64,000 bases of DNA from an uncultured Acetatifactor sp. (GTDB lineage: Bacteria > Bacillota > Clostridia > Lachnospirales > Lachnospiraceae): the NCBI GenBank assembly GCA_910586215.1, contig CAJUGH010000023.1, positions 1 through 64,000 of the forward strand, read 5' to 3'. The notes under the pieces are model-generated. The model saw only the letters and a list, made by a program, of their open reading frames with translations. It was not told the DNA's origin and made no database searches. Both the position numbers and the translations under genes were made by a program. Every line of letters starts with the position of its first letter. Position 1 is the first letter of the stretch. Shown piece after piece: positions 1 through 10,088 of the stretch.

Positions 1-1
1 T

Positions 2-961
2 TCCGGGAACCGGGTGAACCTGGAGGTGGACTTCTTCGGCGGGGAGCCGCTGATGAACTGGCAGGTGGTGAAGGATCTGGTGGCCTATGGCAGGAGCCTG
101 GAAGGCCCATATAATAAGAAATTCCGGTTTACCCTGACCACAAATGGGGTGCTGTTAGATGACGGGATTCTGGAATTTGCCAACCGGGAGATGGCCAATA
201 TCGTCCTTAGCATTGATGGCAGGAAGGAAGTCCATGACAGGATGCGGCCCTTCCGGGGAGGACAGGGCAGTTATGACTTGATCGTGCCCAAGTTCCAGAA
301 GGTGGCAGCAAGCCGAGGCCAGGAGCGGTATTATGTGAGGGGGACATACACACATTATAACCTGGATTTTGCTGCGGATGTGCTCCACCTGGCAGACCTG
401 GGCTTCCGGCAGATCTCCGTGGAGCCGGTGGTGGCAGCCCCCACAGACCCTTACGCCATAACAGAGGCGGATGTGCCGAAGCTGAAGGAAGAATATGACC
501 GCCTGGCCGTGGAGATGCTGCGCAGGAAGAAGGAAGGCAGGCCCTTCCACTTCTTCCACTTTTCCATAGACTTAGAGGGCGGCCCCTGTGTGGCCAAGCG
601 GCTGTCTGGCTGCGGCTCTGGGACGGAGTACCTGGCGGTGACACCCTGGGGCGACCTGTATCCCTGCCACCAGTTCGTGGGAAATGAGAAATTCCTTCTG
701 GGAAATGTGGACCAGGGTATTGTCCGGGAGGACATCAGGGATCAGTTCAAGTGCTGCAATGTATATGCCAAGGAAAAATGCAGAAAATGTTTTGCAAAGT
801 TCTATTGCAGCGGTGGCTGTGCGGCCAATGCCTATAATTTCCACGGGGATATCCTGGATGCCTATGACGTGGGGTGCGAACTGCAGCGCAAGCGGGTGGA
901 ATGCGCTATCATGTTAAAGGCGGCTGATGCGGATTCTTCCGGGCACGATTTTGCGCTTTGA
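2..961 (+). CDS. scfB: SCIFF peptide thioether maturase (radical SAM/SPASM), 5' partial
   Basis: The reading frame enters from the left edge, so the N-terminus with the CxxxCxxC radical-SAM cluster motif is missing. What remains starts in the SAM barrel (VDFFGGEPLMNW, TLTTNG, LSIDG) and runs into a C-terminal SPASM domain rich in cysteines (CGSGTEY, DLYPCHQF, then a CxxCxxxxxCxxxC cluster near KCRKCFAKFYCSGGC and a last Cys before the end). This is the arrangement of enzymes that install thioether cross-links in the Cys-rich SCIFF peptide of Clostridia, using S-adenosylmethionine and auxiliary Fe-S clusters. Location directly before secDF is typical for that maturase. The small SCIFF peptide gene would lie just left of the window. 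Family assignment is good; the substrate is from family knowledge, not seen here. Confidence 0.85.
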   Translation, partial: SGNRVNLEVDFFGGEPLMNWQVVKDLVAYGRSLEGPYNKKFRFTLTTNGVLLDDGILEFANREMANIVLSIDGRKEVHDRMRPFRGGQGSYDLIVPKFQKVAASRGQERYYVRGTYTHYNLDFAADVLHLADLGFRQISVEPVVAAPTDPYAITEADVPKLKEEYDRLAVEMLRRKKEGRPFHFFHFSIDLEGGPCVAKRLSGCGSGTEYLAVTPWGDLYPCHQFVGNEKFLLGNVDQGIVREDIRDQFKCCNVYAKEKCRKCFAKFYCSGGCAANAYNFHGDILDAYDVGCELQRKRVECAIMLKAADADSSGHDFAL

Positions 962-1049
962 TTTCATCGATTGTTTGTGTCGGCTGTGCCGGCATGTCGG
1001 GAAGTGTGAATATAGAAAGAAAACAGACAGGGAAGGAAGGACGAAAGAA

Positions 1050-3317
1050 ATGAAGAAAAACAAGGCGATTGTCATACTGCTTTGTATCCTGTTGCTTCTG
1101 ATCGGGGTGACTTACGTGGACTTCTACGGGGTGAACCCGGAGGGGGACGGAAGCGCTTCTGACATCAGCCTGGGGCTGGATCTGGCAGGAGGTGTGAGCA
1201 TCACGTACCAGGTGGTGGGAGATGAGACGCCCAGCGCCACAGATATGAGTGACACCATTGCAAAGCTCCAGAAGCGTGTGGAAAATTACAGCACAGAGGC
1301 CATTGTGTACCAGGAGGGTGCAGACAGGATCAACATTGAGATCCCGGGTGTCAGTGATGCCAATACCATTCTCCAGGAACTGGGAAGGCCGGGCACCTTA
1401 TACTTTATCTCCGAGACGGACGAAGAGGGTAATGTGAATTACAGCAGGCAGATGGTGCAGAACCCGGATGGTTCCACAGGCTATACCTACGTGATGCACA
1501 AATCCATAGAGGAGCTGAAGGAAGACGGTTCCATCATGCTGGAGGGAACCGATGTAAAAGATGCCAGGGCAGGCACCACCCAGTCCCAGACCCTGGGCAA
1601 CACTGTGAATGCAGTAGACCTGGTGATGACAGAAGAGGGAACTGCCAAGTTTGCCCAGGCCACGGAGCGGGCGCGCAGCAGGGGAGAGAGCCTGGGGATC
1701 TACTATGACGGCGGCATCATCAGCGCTCCCACCGTACAGGTAGCCATCACGGACGGCAATGCCCAGATCTCCCCCATAGAGTCCAGGGAGGCAGCAGAGA
1801 ACCTGGCTTCCACCATCCGTATCGGCGGACTGAAGCTGGAACTGGAGGAACTGCACTCCAAGGTGGTAGGTGCCCAACTGGGAGTGGAGGCCATTGACAC
1901 CAGCCTAAAGGCAGGTGCCATTGGACTGGGAATCGTGGCGGTATTCATGATTATTGTATACCTGGTGCCAGGCGTGGCATCGGTAATCGGGCTGCTGGCT
2001 TATGTGGCCCTGGTGGTGCTTCTGCTGAACGGCTTTGACATGACCTTGACCTTATCCGGTGTGGCCGGCATTATCCTGTCCATCGGTATGGCAGTAGATG
2101 CCAATGTGATTATTTTTGCCCGTATCCGGGAGGAACTGGCTATGGGCAAGACTGTCAGGGGTGCCATCAAGATCGGTTTCGACAAGGCGTTGTCTGCCAT
2201 TATAGACGGCAATATCACCACACTGATTGCAGCCTGTGTGCTGCTATTCTTAGGGCCTGGCTCTGTGAAGGGATTTGCCCAGACCCTGGCCCTGGGCATT
2301 GTGCTGTCCATGTTCACAGCCCTGGTGGTCACAAGGTATATCCTGTATGCCTTCTATGCCCTGGGCATGAAGAGTGAGAAACTCTACGGTGTGGGGCGGG
2401 AGCACAAGGTGCTGGACATCCTGTCGAAAAAGGGTATCTTCTTCGGGGTGTCCCTGGCTGTGATTGCCGCAGGATTTATTGTCATGGGGGTTCACAAGGC
2501 TTCTTCGGGGGATGCCTTGAACTATAGCCTGGAGTTCAAAGGAGGTACGGCTACCACGGTCACCTTCAACGAGAACATGACCCTGGATGAGGCCAACACC
2601 CAGGTAGTCCCCTTGATCGAGGAGATCACCGGCAGCGCTGTCCAGATCCAGACGGTCCAGGATTCCAGTGAGGTGATCTTCAAGACAGGTACCCTGGGTG
2701 TGGAGCAGCGGGAAGCTTTGAACCAGATGTTCGTGGAGAAGTTTGGTGTGGACCAAAAACTGATTACCTCGGAGACCATCAGTTCAACCATCAGCGATGA
2801 AATGAAGTCCGATACGATCATCGCCGTGGTGGTGGCAATTGTCTGCATGCTGGTCTACATCCGGATCCGCTTCAGTGATATCCGGTTCGGCATCAGCAGT
2901 GTGGTGGCCCTGTTACACGATGTGCTGGTGGTGCTGGCCTTCTATGCCGTGGCCAGGGTGTCTGTGAGCAATACCTTCGTGGCCTGTATGCTGACCATAG
3001 TGGGTTACTCCATCAATGCCACCATCGTCATTTTCGACAGGATCCGGGAGAATATGGCCACTATGACCCACAAGGATGCCTTGAAGGATGTGGTGAACAA
3101 GAGCATCACCCAGACCATGTCCAGAAGCATATTCACTTCCCTTACCACCTTCATCATGGTGGCGGTGCTCTATGTGCTGGGTGTGACAAGCATCAAGGAC
3201 TTTGCCCTGCCGCTGATGGTGGGTATTGTCTGTGGGGCCTATTCCTCGGTCTGCCTGGCGGGCAGCCTCTGGTATGTGCTCCGGGTGAAATTCGCACCGA
3301 AAAAAGAGCAGAAATAA
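1050..3317 (+). CDS. secDF: Protein translocase subunit SecDF (fused)
   Basis: A 755-residue fusion of SecD and SecF, membrane proteins that use the proton-motive force to help pull secreted proteins through SecYEG. The start at the ATG preceded by GGAAGG is preferred over an upstream start 41 codons earlier, because it begins directly with Lys residues and a hydrophobic segment (AIVILLCILLLLIGVTYV). The SecD half has the SLGLDLAGGV motif, a periplasmic-type domain and the conserved GMAVDANVIIFARIREEL segment. The SecF half starts around residue 440, has SLEFKGGT, and carries the matching GYSINATIVIFDRIREN segment. Length and order are normal for fused clostridial SecDF. It follows the SCIFF maturase by 88 bp and ends before a strong terminator. 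Confidence 0.95.
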   Translation: MKKNKAIVILLCILLLLIGVTYVDFYGVNPEGDGSASDISLGLDLAGGVSITYQVVGDETPSATDMSDTIAKLQKRVENYSTEAIVYQEGADRINIEIPGVSDANTILQELGRPGTLYFISETDEEGNVNYSRQMVQNPDGSTGYTYVMHKSIEELKEDGSIMLEGTDVKDARAGTTQSQTLGNTVNAVDLVMTEEGTAKFAQATERARSRGESLGIYYDGGIISAPTVQVAITDGNAQISPIESREAAENLASTIRIGGLKLELEELHSKVVGAQLGVEAIDTSLKAGAIGLGIVAVFMIIVYLVPGVASVIGLLAYVALVVLLLNGFDMTLTLSGVAGIILSIGMAVDANVIIFARIREELAMGKTVRGAIKIGFDKALSAIIDGNITTLIAACVLLFLGPGSVKGFAQTLALGIVLSMFTALVVTRYILYAFYALGMKSEKLYGVGREHKVLDILSKKGIFFGVSLAVIAAGFIVMGVHKASSGDALNYSLEFKGGTATTVTFNENMTLDEANTQVVPLIEEITGSAVQIQTVQDSSEVIFKTGTLGVEQREALNQMFVEKFGVDQKLITSETISSTISDEMKSDTIIAVVVAIVCMLVYIRIRFSDIRFGISSVVALLHDVLVVLAFYAVARVSVSNTFVACMLTIVGYSINATIVIFDRIRENMATMTHKDALKDVVNKSITQTMSRSIFTSLTTFIMVAVLYVLGVTSIKDFALPLMVGIVCGAYSSVCLAGSLWYVLRVKFAPKKEQK

Positions 3318-3349
3318 AGCATATCCAGTCAGACTGGCAGATACAGATC

Positions 3350-3382
3350 CGGCATCCGGGAACCATCTCGGGTGCCGTTTTT
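3350..3382 (+). terminator. Intrinsic terminator after secDF
   Basis: A 9-bp stem (CGGCATCCG with CGGGTGCCG, one T-G pair) with a 10-nt loop, followed directly by five T residues. It separates secDF from the glycan region. Confidence 0.8.
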
Positions 3383-3579
3383 GCGGCTGGAAGATATTGG
3401 AGTAATTTGTACTGAAATGGAGCTTTGTAATTCTCTTATTTTTGGTGAAAAATATAGATACCATATTTTAATAATCTATGATACTATGAAGACTCAAGAC
3501 ACTTGTAAATGTAAAGCAAGTGGACAGATCCTGATCAAAAAGGAATGCAAGCCGGTTGAGAGGCAGAAAAGGAGGAGAC

Positions 3580-6500
3580 ATGCATTTTTTGGACAAAAGG
3601 GTCAAGGTGATCTGTGATGAGCTGAAGAAGCTCCAGCGGAAGCAGAAATTTCCGGTGAGGAACTGGAAGTACAAGAAAGGCAATTATGTGCATCCCCAGG
3701 ATGCGGAGGCTGCCGAGGCAGCCTGGGAAGATTTTGACTGTGACACCATGCATTGGTACGGACCTGACAAGCATTACTGGTTCAAGACGGTCTACACGGT
3801 ACCGGAAGAACTTGCGGGCAAGCGCATGTGGATGCACGTCATGACACAGATCAATGAGTGGGATGACGGCAAGAATCCCCAGTTCCTGCTGTTTGTGAAC
3901 GGCACTGCGGTGCAGGGGATCGATATGAACCACAGGGAAGTGCTGCTGCGGGAATCCGCTGTGGCAGGGGAGGAACTTGTGCTGGAACTGCAGGCCTACA
4001 CGGGAACCCTGCACCAGGAGTTCCAGCTGTTCGTGAACATGCACGAGGTGGATGCGCTGATCACAAAGCTTTACTATGATTTGAAGGTTCCCCTGGAGGC
4101 CTTCCCCCGCATGGAGGAGGATGACAAGAACCGCAAGGATATCGAGCATATCCTGAATGAGACGGTGAACTTCCTGGATCTGCGTACACCTTACTCCGAG
4201 GATTTCTACCGCACCTTGAAGGAGGCCTCCGATTACATTGACAAGGCCTTGTACAGTGACATGGCCGGTTACAAGGATGTGATTGCCACCTGTATCGGAC
4301 ACACCCATATTGATGTGGCCTGGTGGTGGACCGTGGAGCAGACCCGGGAGAAGACAGGCAGGAGCTTTGCCACGGTGCTGAAACTCATGGAGGAATATCC
4401 AGGCTACCGGTTCATGTCCAGCCAGCCCCAGTTGTATGCTTTCCTAAAGGAGCGGTACCCGGAACTGTACGCCAGGGTGAAGGAACGGGTGGCCGAGAAA
4501 CGCTGGGAGCCGGAAGGCGGCATGTGGGTGGAGGCAGACACCAATCTGACCTCCGGGGAATCCCTGGTCCGCCAGTTCATGCACGGCAAGCGGTTTTTCA
4601 AGGAAGAGTTCGGTGTGGACAACCGCATCCTGTGGCTCCCTGATGTGTTCGGCTACACAGGGGCACTTCCCCAGATCATGAAGAAGTGCGGCATTGACTA
4701 CTTCATGACCACCAAGCTGGCCTGGAACCAGTTCAACAAGGTGCCCTATGACACCATGATGTGGAGGGGTATTGACGGGACAGAGGTGCTGACCCACCTG
4801 ATCACCACCCTGGGTGTGGGACAGCCAGTGGAGAATTTCTTTACTACCTACAACGGTATGCTGCATCCGGATGCCATTATGGGCGGCTGGCAGAGATACC
4901 AGAACAAGGATATCAATAACGATATCCTGATCTCCTACGGTTACGGGGATGGCGGCGGCGGTCCCACCAGGGAAATGCTGGAGACCTCCATGAGAATGGA
5001 GAAGGGGGTAAAAGGAATCCCTATGGTGCGTCAGGAGTTTGCCCGGGTATTCTTCGACGAACTAAAGGAGCGGGTGCAGGACAACAGGCGCCTGCCTGTG
5101 TGGGAGGGAGAGTTGTACTTCGAGTATCACAGGGGGACACTGACTTCCATGGCCCGTAACAAGCGTTCCAACCGCAAGTCCGAACTGGGATTGATGGATC
5201 TGGAGTTCCTGTCCGTACTCACTGCGGATCAAGTGGCATATCCGGTGGACGAACTGGATGCCATGTGGAAGACCATCCTCTTAAACCAGTTCCACGATAT
5301 TCTGCCCGGCTCTTCCATCCATGAGGTGTACGAGGTGACAAAGGCCGAGTATGCGAAGGTGAAGGAACAGTTGGAGGCCTTGAGCGGGGAGCGGACAAAA
5401 TGCCTGGCAGGTGACGGCGACGGGGTGATGGTGATCAATACCACTGGCAGCACCAGGAATGATGTGGCACTCCTTGGGGAGTGTGATGCGGATTACCTTA
5501 CAGATGCAGAGGGACATGAGTATCCGGTCCAGCAGACTGCAGACGGGGCCGTGGTGTATGTACAAAATATTCCCTCTAAGGGTTACCGTGTGTTTGGCAA
5601 GGGAAAATACGCGGAGGGAGCAAAGGACCAGGCAGGGGCATTTACCCTGGTGGACAATTACACCCTGGAGACACCGTTCTACAGCGTACACCTGGACGAG
5701 CACTGTGAGATCGACCGGATCTATGACAAGGAAAACGACAGGGAGATCGTGCAGCCTGGCAAGACCTTGAACCATATCTGTATGTATGAGGATAAGCCCA
5801 TTTATTATGATAACTGGGATATCGATATCTTCTACACGGAGAAGAGTTGGAACGTGGATAGCGTAGAGAGCATGGAGTGGACAGAAATGGGAAGTGTCCG
5901 TGCTGTGCTGACTATCACCAGGAAGGCCAGCAGATCCACCCTTACCCAGAAGGTGATCTTCTATGCCAGCCAGCGCAGGATCGAGTTCCAGACCCATGTG
6001 GACTGGAAGGAGCACCAGACCCTGCTGAAGGTACATTTCCCTGTGGCAGTACACACAGACGAGGCTACCTTCGATGTCCAGTTCGGCAACCTTACCAGGA
6101 AGACCCACTCCAATACAAGCTGGGATGTGGCACGCTTCGAGAGCTGTGGTCAGAAGTGGATGGATCTGTCCGAGGGACATTATGGCGTAAGCCTATTGAA
6201 CGACTGCAAGTACGGACATTCGGTGAAGGACAGCAACATGGCCCTGACCCTGATCAAGTCCGGCATAGAGCCGAATCCTACCACGGACCAGGAGGAGCAT
6301 GACTTTACTTACGCCCTGTATCCCCACAGGGAGACCTGGAGGGCAGCAGGCACGGTGGCAGAGTCCTACAGGCTCAACCAGCCCCTCAGGGTGGAGACAG
6401 GTGCCTCCACAGACAGGGAGGAGATGTCCTTTGCGGCAGTGAATGCCTCCAATGTGGTCATCGAGACCATCAAGCAGGCCGAGGACGGCCAGGGCATTGT

Positions 6501-6681
6501 GATCCGCATGTACGAGTCGGAGAATGCCTTGACCAGGGCCACTGTGACAGTGAACACGGACTTTGCCAAGGCCTATGTGTGCAACCTGCTGGAAGAGCAG
6601 GAGTCCCAGGCAGAAGTGGCAGGCCGGAAGATTTCCGTGACCCTGAAGCCTTATGAGGTAGTGACCTTGAAGCTGGTGTAG
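3580..6681 (+). CDS. GH38 alpha-mannosidase (cytoplasmic)
   Basis: A 1033-residue class II alpha-mannosidase that removes alpha-linked mannose from oligosaccharides such as N-glycan branches. The zinc-site motif GHTHIDVAWWW gives H243 and D245, the nucleophile is D355 in WLPDVFGY, and the last zinc ligand fits H572 in NQFHDILPGSS. An N-terminal beta-sandwich (about 1-230) precedes the catalytic barrel and a long C-terminal all-beta half, the usual GH38 plan. The start is the ATG seven bases after AGGAGG. There is no signal peptide, so it acts inside the cell on imported glycan. It is the first gene of a long plus-strand glycosidase series. The AT-rich 200 bp upstream probably holds the promoter, but no clean -35/-10 pair could be chosen. 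Confidence 0.93.
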   Translation: MHFLDKRVKVICDELKKLQRKQKFPVRNWKYKKGNYVHPQDAEAAEAAWEDFDCDTMHWYGPDKHYWFKTVYTVPEELAGKRMWMHVMTQINEWDDGKNPQFLLFVNGTAVQGIDMNHREVLLRESAVAGEELVLELQAYTGTLHQEFQLFVNMHEVDALITKLYYDLKVPLEAFPRMEEDDKNRKDIEHILNETVNFLDLRTPYSEDFYRTLKEASDYIDKALYSDMAGYKDVIATCIGHTHIDVAWWWTVEQTREKTGRSFATVLKLMEEYPGYRFMSSQPQLYAFLKERYPELYARVKERVAEKRWEPEGGMWVEADTNLTSGESLVRQFMHGKRFFKEEFGVDNRILWLPDVFGYTGALPQIMKKCGIDYFMTTKLAWNQFNKVPYDTMMWRGIDGTEVLTHLITTLGVGQPVENFFTTYNGMLHPDAIMGGWQRYQNKDINNDILISYGYGDGGGGPTREMLETSMRMEKGVKGIPMVRQEFARVFFDELKERVQDNRRLPVWEGELYFEYHRGTLTSMARNKRSNRKSELGLMDLEFLSVLTADQVAYPVDELDAMWKTILLNQFHDILPGSSIHEVYEVTKAEYAKVKEQLEALSGERTKCLAGDGDGVMVINTTGSTRNDVALLGECDADYLTDAEGHEYPVQQTADGAVVYVQNIPSKGYRVFGKGKYAEGAKDQAGAFTLVDNYTLETPFYSVHLDEHCEIDRIYDKENDREIVQPGKTLNHICMYEDKPIYYDNWDIDIFYTEKSWNVDSVESMEWTEMGSVRAVLTITRKASRSTLTQKVIFYASQRRIEFQTHVDWKEHQTLLKVHFPVAVHTDEATFDVQFGNLTRKTHSNTSWDVARFESCGQKWMDLSEGHYGVSLLNDCKYGHSVKDSNMALTLIKSGIEPNPTTDQEEHDFTYALYPHRETWRAAGTVAESYRLNQPLRVETGASTDREEMSFAAVNASNVVIETIKQAEDGQGIVIRMYESENALTRATVTVNTDFAKAYVCNLLEEQESQAEVAGRKISVTLKPYEVVTLKLV

Positions 6682-6691
6682 GGAGAGGGCA

Positions 6692-6750
6692 GTTCCTTTT
6701 CACGGGGCGGTGTATTTGTTGTCTGGAACGGCAAGGCCGTGAAAAGGAAC
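6692..6750 (+). repeat. Long variant of the intergenic hairpin repeat
   Basis: Perfect 14-bp inverted ends, GTTCCTTTTCACGG and CCGTGAAAAGGAAC, enclose 31 bases. The right part (GGCAAGGCCGTGAA) matches the repeat copy at 43131. Compared with other copies, both arms have changed together, so pairing is kept. Confidence 0.7.
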
Positions 6751-6803
6751 AGAAACCTGGCCCTGTAGAACGGAAAAGAAAATAAAAGACAAAAGAGCCA
6801 GAC

Positions 6804-6844
6804 TTCGGCAGGGAGGTGTCCTTGAGGGCGGTGTCCCTGCCGAA
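6804..6844 (+). other. Strong intercistronic stem-loop
   Basis: A perfect 11-bp inverted repeat (TTCGGCAGGGA / TCCCTGCCGAA) with a 19-nt loop lies between the GH38 and GH2 genes, six bases before a hairpin-repeat copy. The T-tract after it is poor, so it is a leaky terminator or an mRNA processing or stability stem rather than a clear terminator. Confidence 0.6.
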
Positions 6845-6850
6845 ACTATT

Positions 6851-6873
6851 GTTGCTGTTTAGGGAACAGTAAC
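6851..6873 (+). repeat. Intergenic hairpin repeat, short copy
   Basis: GTTGCTGT and ACAGTAAC arms around a 7-base centre, 23 bp in all, in the leader of the GH2 gene and on the transcribed strand. Confidence 0.75.
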
Positions 6874-6931
6874 AAACGGTTTCCTGGCGTATTCCGGGAC
6901 CACAAAAGGAATCCCGGGGAAAGGGAGAGTC

Positions 6932-9900
6932 ATGATTATTCCGAAACATTACGAGGACATTCATGTCCTTCATGAGAACACCATGCCGGACCGGGCCTAC
7001 TATATTCCTGCCGGTACCAGGCAGGAAGGCCTGGAGGAGCACAGGGAACGGTCAGACCGTTTCCAGTCCCTGAACGGGGTGTGGGATTTTTGCTATTATG
7101 ACAGTATCCATGAAGTAAAGGAAGAATTTTTCGGGGAGGACTACGGACCTGGTCCAGGCTGGGACAAACTTCCGGTGCCTTCCGTGTGGCAGATGGCAGG
7201 CTACGGGCAGCAGCAGTACACCAACGTCCGTTATCCCTTCCCCCTGGATCCTCCCTATGTGCCCCTGGAGAATCCCTGCGGAGCCTATAGGCATGTCTTT
7301 TCCTGGCAGGGAAAGCCGGATGCCCCCAGGGTATACCTGAATTTTGAGGGAGTGGACTCCTGTTTCTATGTGTGGGTCAACGGCACTTATGTGGGATACA
7401 GCCAGGTGTCCCATGCCACTGCGGAATTCGATGTGACAGACAGGCTGCGGGAAGGGGAGAACCTTCTGGCCGTGCTGGTACTGCAGTGGTGTGATGGCAG
7501 CTACATGGAAGACCAGGACAAATTCCGTATGAGCGGGATCTTCCGGGATGTGTACCTGCTCTCCCGCCCGGAGCAATGCGTGTACGATTACTTCCTGAAG
7601 GCCAGGCCGGACCTGGCGGCGGGAAAAGCCCAGGTGGATATTGCCTTCTCTTACCTGGACAAGGAGATTCCGGTGCAGGTGTCCATAGAGGATGCCCATG
7701 GAAAGGTGCTGTGCCATAAAGAGGGCAGCGGACATATGACCCTGAAATTGGAGGATGTCCACCTGTGGAGTGCGGAGACACCCTATCTGTACAGGGTGGT
7801 CATGGAAACAGCCCATGAAGTGGTCACGGAGCGCATGGGTATCCGGGAAGTGGCCATCCGGGACGGAGTGCTGTACTTCAATGGCCAGAAGATCAAGCTT
7901 CACGGGGTGAACCGCCACGACAGCGACCCGGTGACAGGCTTTGCCATCAGCCTGGAACAGATGCATAAGGACCTGGGGCTGATGAAGGCCCACAACGTGA
8001 ACGCCATCCGCACCAGCCATTACCCCAATGCTCCCCAGTTCTACCAGTTCTGCGACCAGTACGGCTTCTATGTGATGGATGAGGCAGACAATGAGAGCCA
8101 TGGATGTGAGTGTGCCTACAAGCAAGAATGGGGTAGGAACAACACCTGGATAGCAGACAATCCGGATTATATCCCTGCCACGGTGGACCGGACGAAGAAA
8201 TGTGTCATCCGGGACAAAAACAGGCCCTGTGTGTTCGCCTGGTCCATGGGGAATGAGGCAGCCTATGGCTGTGGCTTTGAGGAGGCCCTGCGGTGGACGA
8301 AAGATTACGATGACACCCGCATCACCCACTATGAGAATGCCTACAATGTGCCCGGGGCGAAGAAAGGGGATTACGATTATTCCTGTGTGGACCTGTACAG
8401 CAGGATGTACCTGGGAGTAAAGGATTTCCACACGTATTTTGGATCCACCGAGGAGCGGGATCCCAATAGCCGCTATGATGTGCCGGCGGCAAGGCCCTTG
8501 TTCCTATGTGAGTACAGTCATGCCATGGGCAACGGACCGGGGAACCTGGAGGATTATTTCCAGGTCATGCACCAGTATGACGGTGCCTGCGGGGGCATGG
8601 TGTGGGAGTGGTGTGACCACGTCATCTACAAGGGGCGTGATGCATCCGGCAGGAAGATGTATTTTTACGGCGGGGACCACGGGGAATATCCCCATGACGG
8701 CAATTTCTGCATGGACGGCCTGGTATATCCGGACCGCAGGCCCCACACGGGACTGCTGGAGTTTAAAAATGTCCACCGTCCGGCCAGGGTGGTATCCCTT
8801 GACCGGGAAAACGGAGTCCTGCGGATCCACAATTATATGGACTTCCTGAACCTGAAGGACTATTGCAGCCTTGCCTGGGAGGTAAGCCGTGACGGGGAGA
8901 AGGTGGCAGGCGGCCAGATCGACAGTGCCTGTCTGGACATTGCGCCCCACGGGGAAGGGGATGTGTCCCTGGAACTGCCAAAGGCGGGCCAGGGAAAGGA
9001 ATACCTTAAGGTAACCTGGATCCAGAAGGAAGCCACGGATGTGCTGCCGGCAGGGAAGGAGTTAGGCTTCGATGAGGTAGCCCTGTCTGACCGGGATGCC
9101 TGCTGCGTCTACACGAAGACCCTGCTGGAGAAGCCTCTGGGGCAGGCAGGAGGCAGCCTGCAGGTGAAGGAGGAGGATCGGTACCTGACAGTGGAAGGGG
9201 AGAATTTCTGCTACGCCTATGATACCTTCAGGGGGCTGTTTGCCCGCATGGTACACCACAACCGCACGCTCCTGGAGCATCCCATGGAGTTCAACCTGTG
9301 GCGTGCGCCTACGGACAATGACAGGAACATCCGCCACACCTGGAAGGATGTGCAGTATGACCATCCAGTGACAAGGGCTTATGCCACCAGCTGGAACAAG
9401 GGGGAGAAAGCGGGGAAAGCCTATGTGGACATTGTAAGTACTTTATCCCTGGCCCCGGTATATATGCAGCGGATCATGGATGTCCAGGCCCTCTGGCGGG
9501 TGTGGCATGACGGCAGTGTGGACGTAGAGCTTACGGTGAAGAAGAATCCCGTGTTCCCCAGGCTGCCCAGGTTCGGGGTGCGCCTGATGCTGCCTTGTGA
9601 GATGAGACGGGTATCCTACTATGGACTGGGGCCTGTGGAGAGCTATCCGGACAAGTGCCGGGCAAGCTATCATGGCAGGTTTGAGGGTACGGTGGATTCC
9701 CTTCATGAGGATTACCTCTATCCCCAGGAGAACGGCAGCCACCATGATGTGAGCTATGTGGAAGTGTCAGGGGCCGGTGAAAAACTGTCCGTGGCGGCAG
9801 GAAAGGGTTTCTCCTTCAACGCTTCCCCCTATACCCAGGAGGAACTTACAGAGAAAATGCACAATTACGAACTGGTACCCAGCGGACACACGGTGCTGTG

Positions 9901-10012
9901 CATCGATTACAGGCAGGATGGCATCGGTTCCAATAGCTGCGGACCAGGACCGGAGGAGCAGTACCAGCTTCTGGAGAACGAGTTTACCTTTGCCTTCGGG
10001 CTGCGGTTTTAA
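6932..10012 (+). CDS. lacZ: GH2 beta-galactosidase, LacZ type
   Basis: A 1026-residue LacZ-like enzyme that hydrolyses terminal beta-galactosides. The order is the LacZ one: sugar-binding jelly roll (FQSLNGVWDF, PSVWQM), immunoglobulin-like domain, TIM barrel with KLHGVNRHD, general acid/base E442 in WSMGNEAAYG, nucleophile E527 in FLCEYSHAMGNGPGN, then a second Ig-like domain and the C-terminal domain (GLGPVESYPD). Length matches E. coli LacZ. No signal peptide, so it is cytoplasmic. The ATG follows AAAGGGAGAG. It lies 250 bp after the GH38 gene, in the same direction, with a stem-loop and two hairpin repeats between them. In this setting the likely substrate is the galactose cap of complex N-glycans rather than lactose; that is inference from neighbours. 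Confidence 0.93.
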   Translation: MIIPKHYEDIHVLHENTMPDRAYYIPAGTRQEGLEEHRERSDRFQSLNGVWDFCYYDSIHEVKEEFFGEDYGPGPGWDKLPVPSVWQMAGYGQQQYTNVRYPFPLDPPYVPLENPCGAYRHVFSWQGKPDAPRVYLNFEGVDSCFYVWVNGTYVGYSQVSHATAEFDVTDRLREGENLLAVLVLQWCDGSYMEDQDKFRMSGIFRDVYLLSRPEQCVYDYFLKARPDLAAGKAQVDIAFSYLDKEIPVQVSIEDAHGKVLCHKEGSGHMTLKLEDVHLWSAETPYLYRVVMETAHEVVTERMGIREVAIRDGVLYFNGQKIKLHGVNRHDSDPVTGFAISLEQMHKDLGLMKAHNVNAIRTSHYPNAPQFYQFCDQYGFYVMDEADNESHGCECAYKQEWGRNNTWIADNPDYIPATVDRTKKCVIRDKNRPCVFAWSMGNEAAYGCGFEEALRWTKDYDDTRITHYENAYNVPGAKKGDYDYSCVDLYSRMYLGVKDFHTYFGSTEERDPNSRYDVPAARPLFLCEYSHAMGNGPGNLEDYFQVMHQYDGACGGMVWEWCDHVIYKGRDASGRKMYFYGGDHGEYPHDGNFCMDGLVYPDRRPHTGLLEFKNVHRPARVVSLDRENGVLRIHNYMDFLNLKDYCSLAWEVSRDGEKVAGGQIDSACLDIAPHGEGDVSLELPKAGQGKEYLKVTWIQKEATDVLPAGKELGFDEVALSDRDACCVYTKTLLEKPLGQAGGSLQVKEEDRYLTVEGENFCYAYDTFRGLFARMVHHNRTLLEHPMEFNLWRAPTDNDRNIRHTWKDVQYDHPVTRAYATSWNKGEKAGKAYVDIVSTLSLAPVYMQRIMDVQALWRVWHDGSVDVELTVKKNPVFPRLPRFGVRLMLPCEMRRVSYYGLGPVESYPDKCRASYHGRFEGTVDSLHEDYLYPQENGSHHDVSYVEVSGAGEKLSVAAGKGFSFNASPYTQEELTEKMHNYELVPSGHTVLCIDYRQDGIGSNSCGPGPEEQYQLLENEFTFAFGLRF

Positions 10013-10088
10013 GCTGGTGTATAGGTGCCGGTATGGGGGACGGTCTGTGTCCGTGGCAGATGCCGGCAGACTTAAGGAAGACAGGTAA

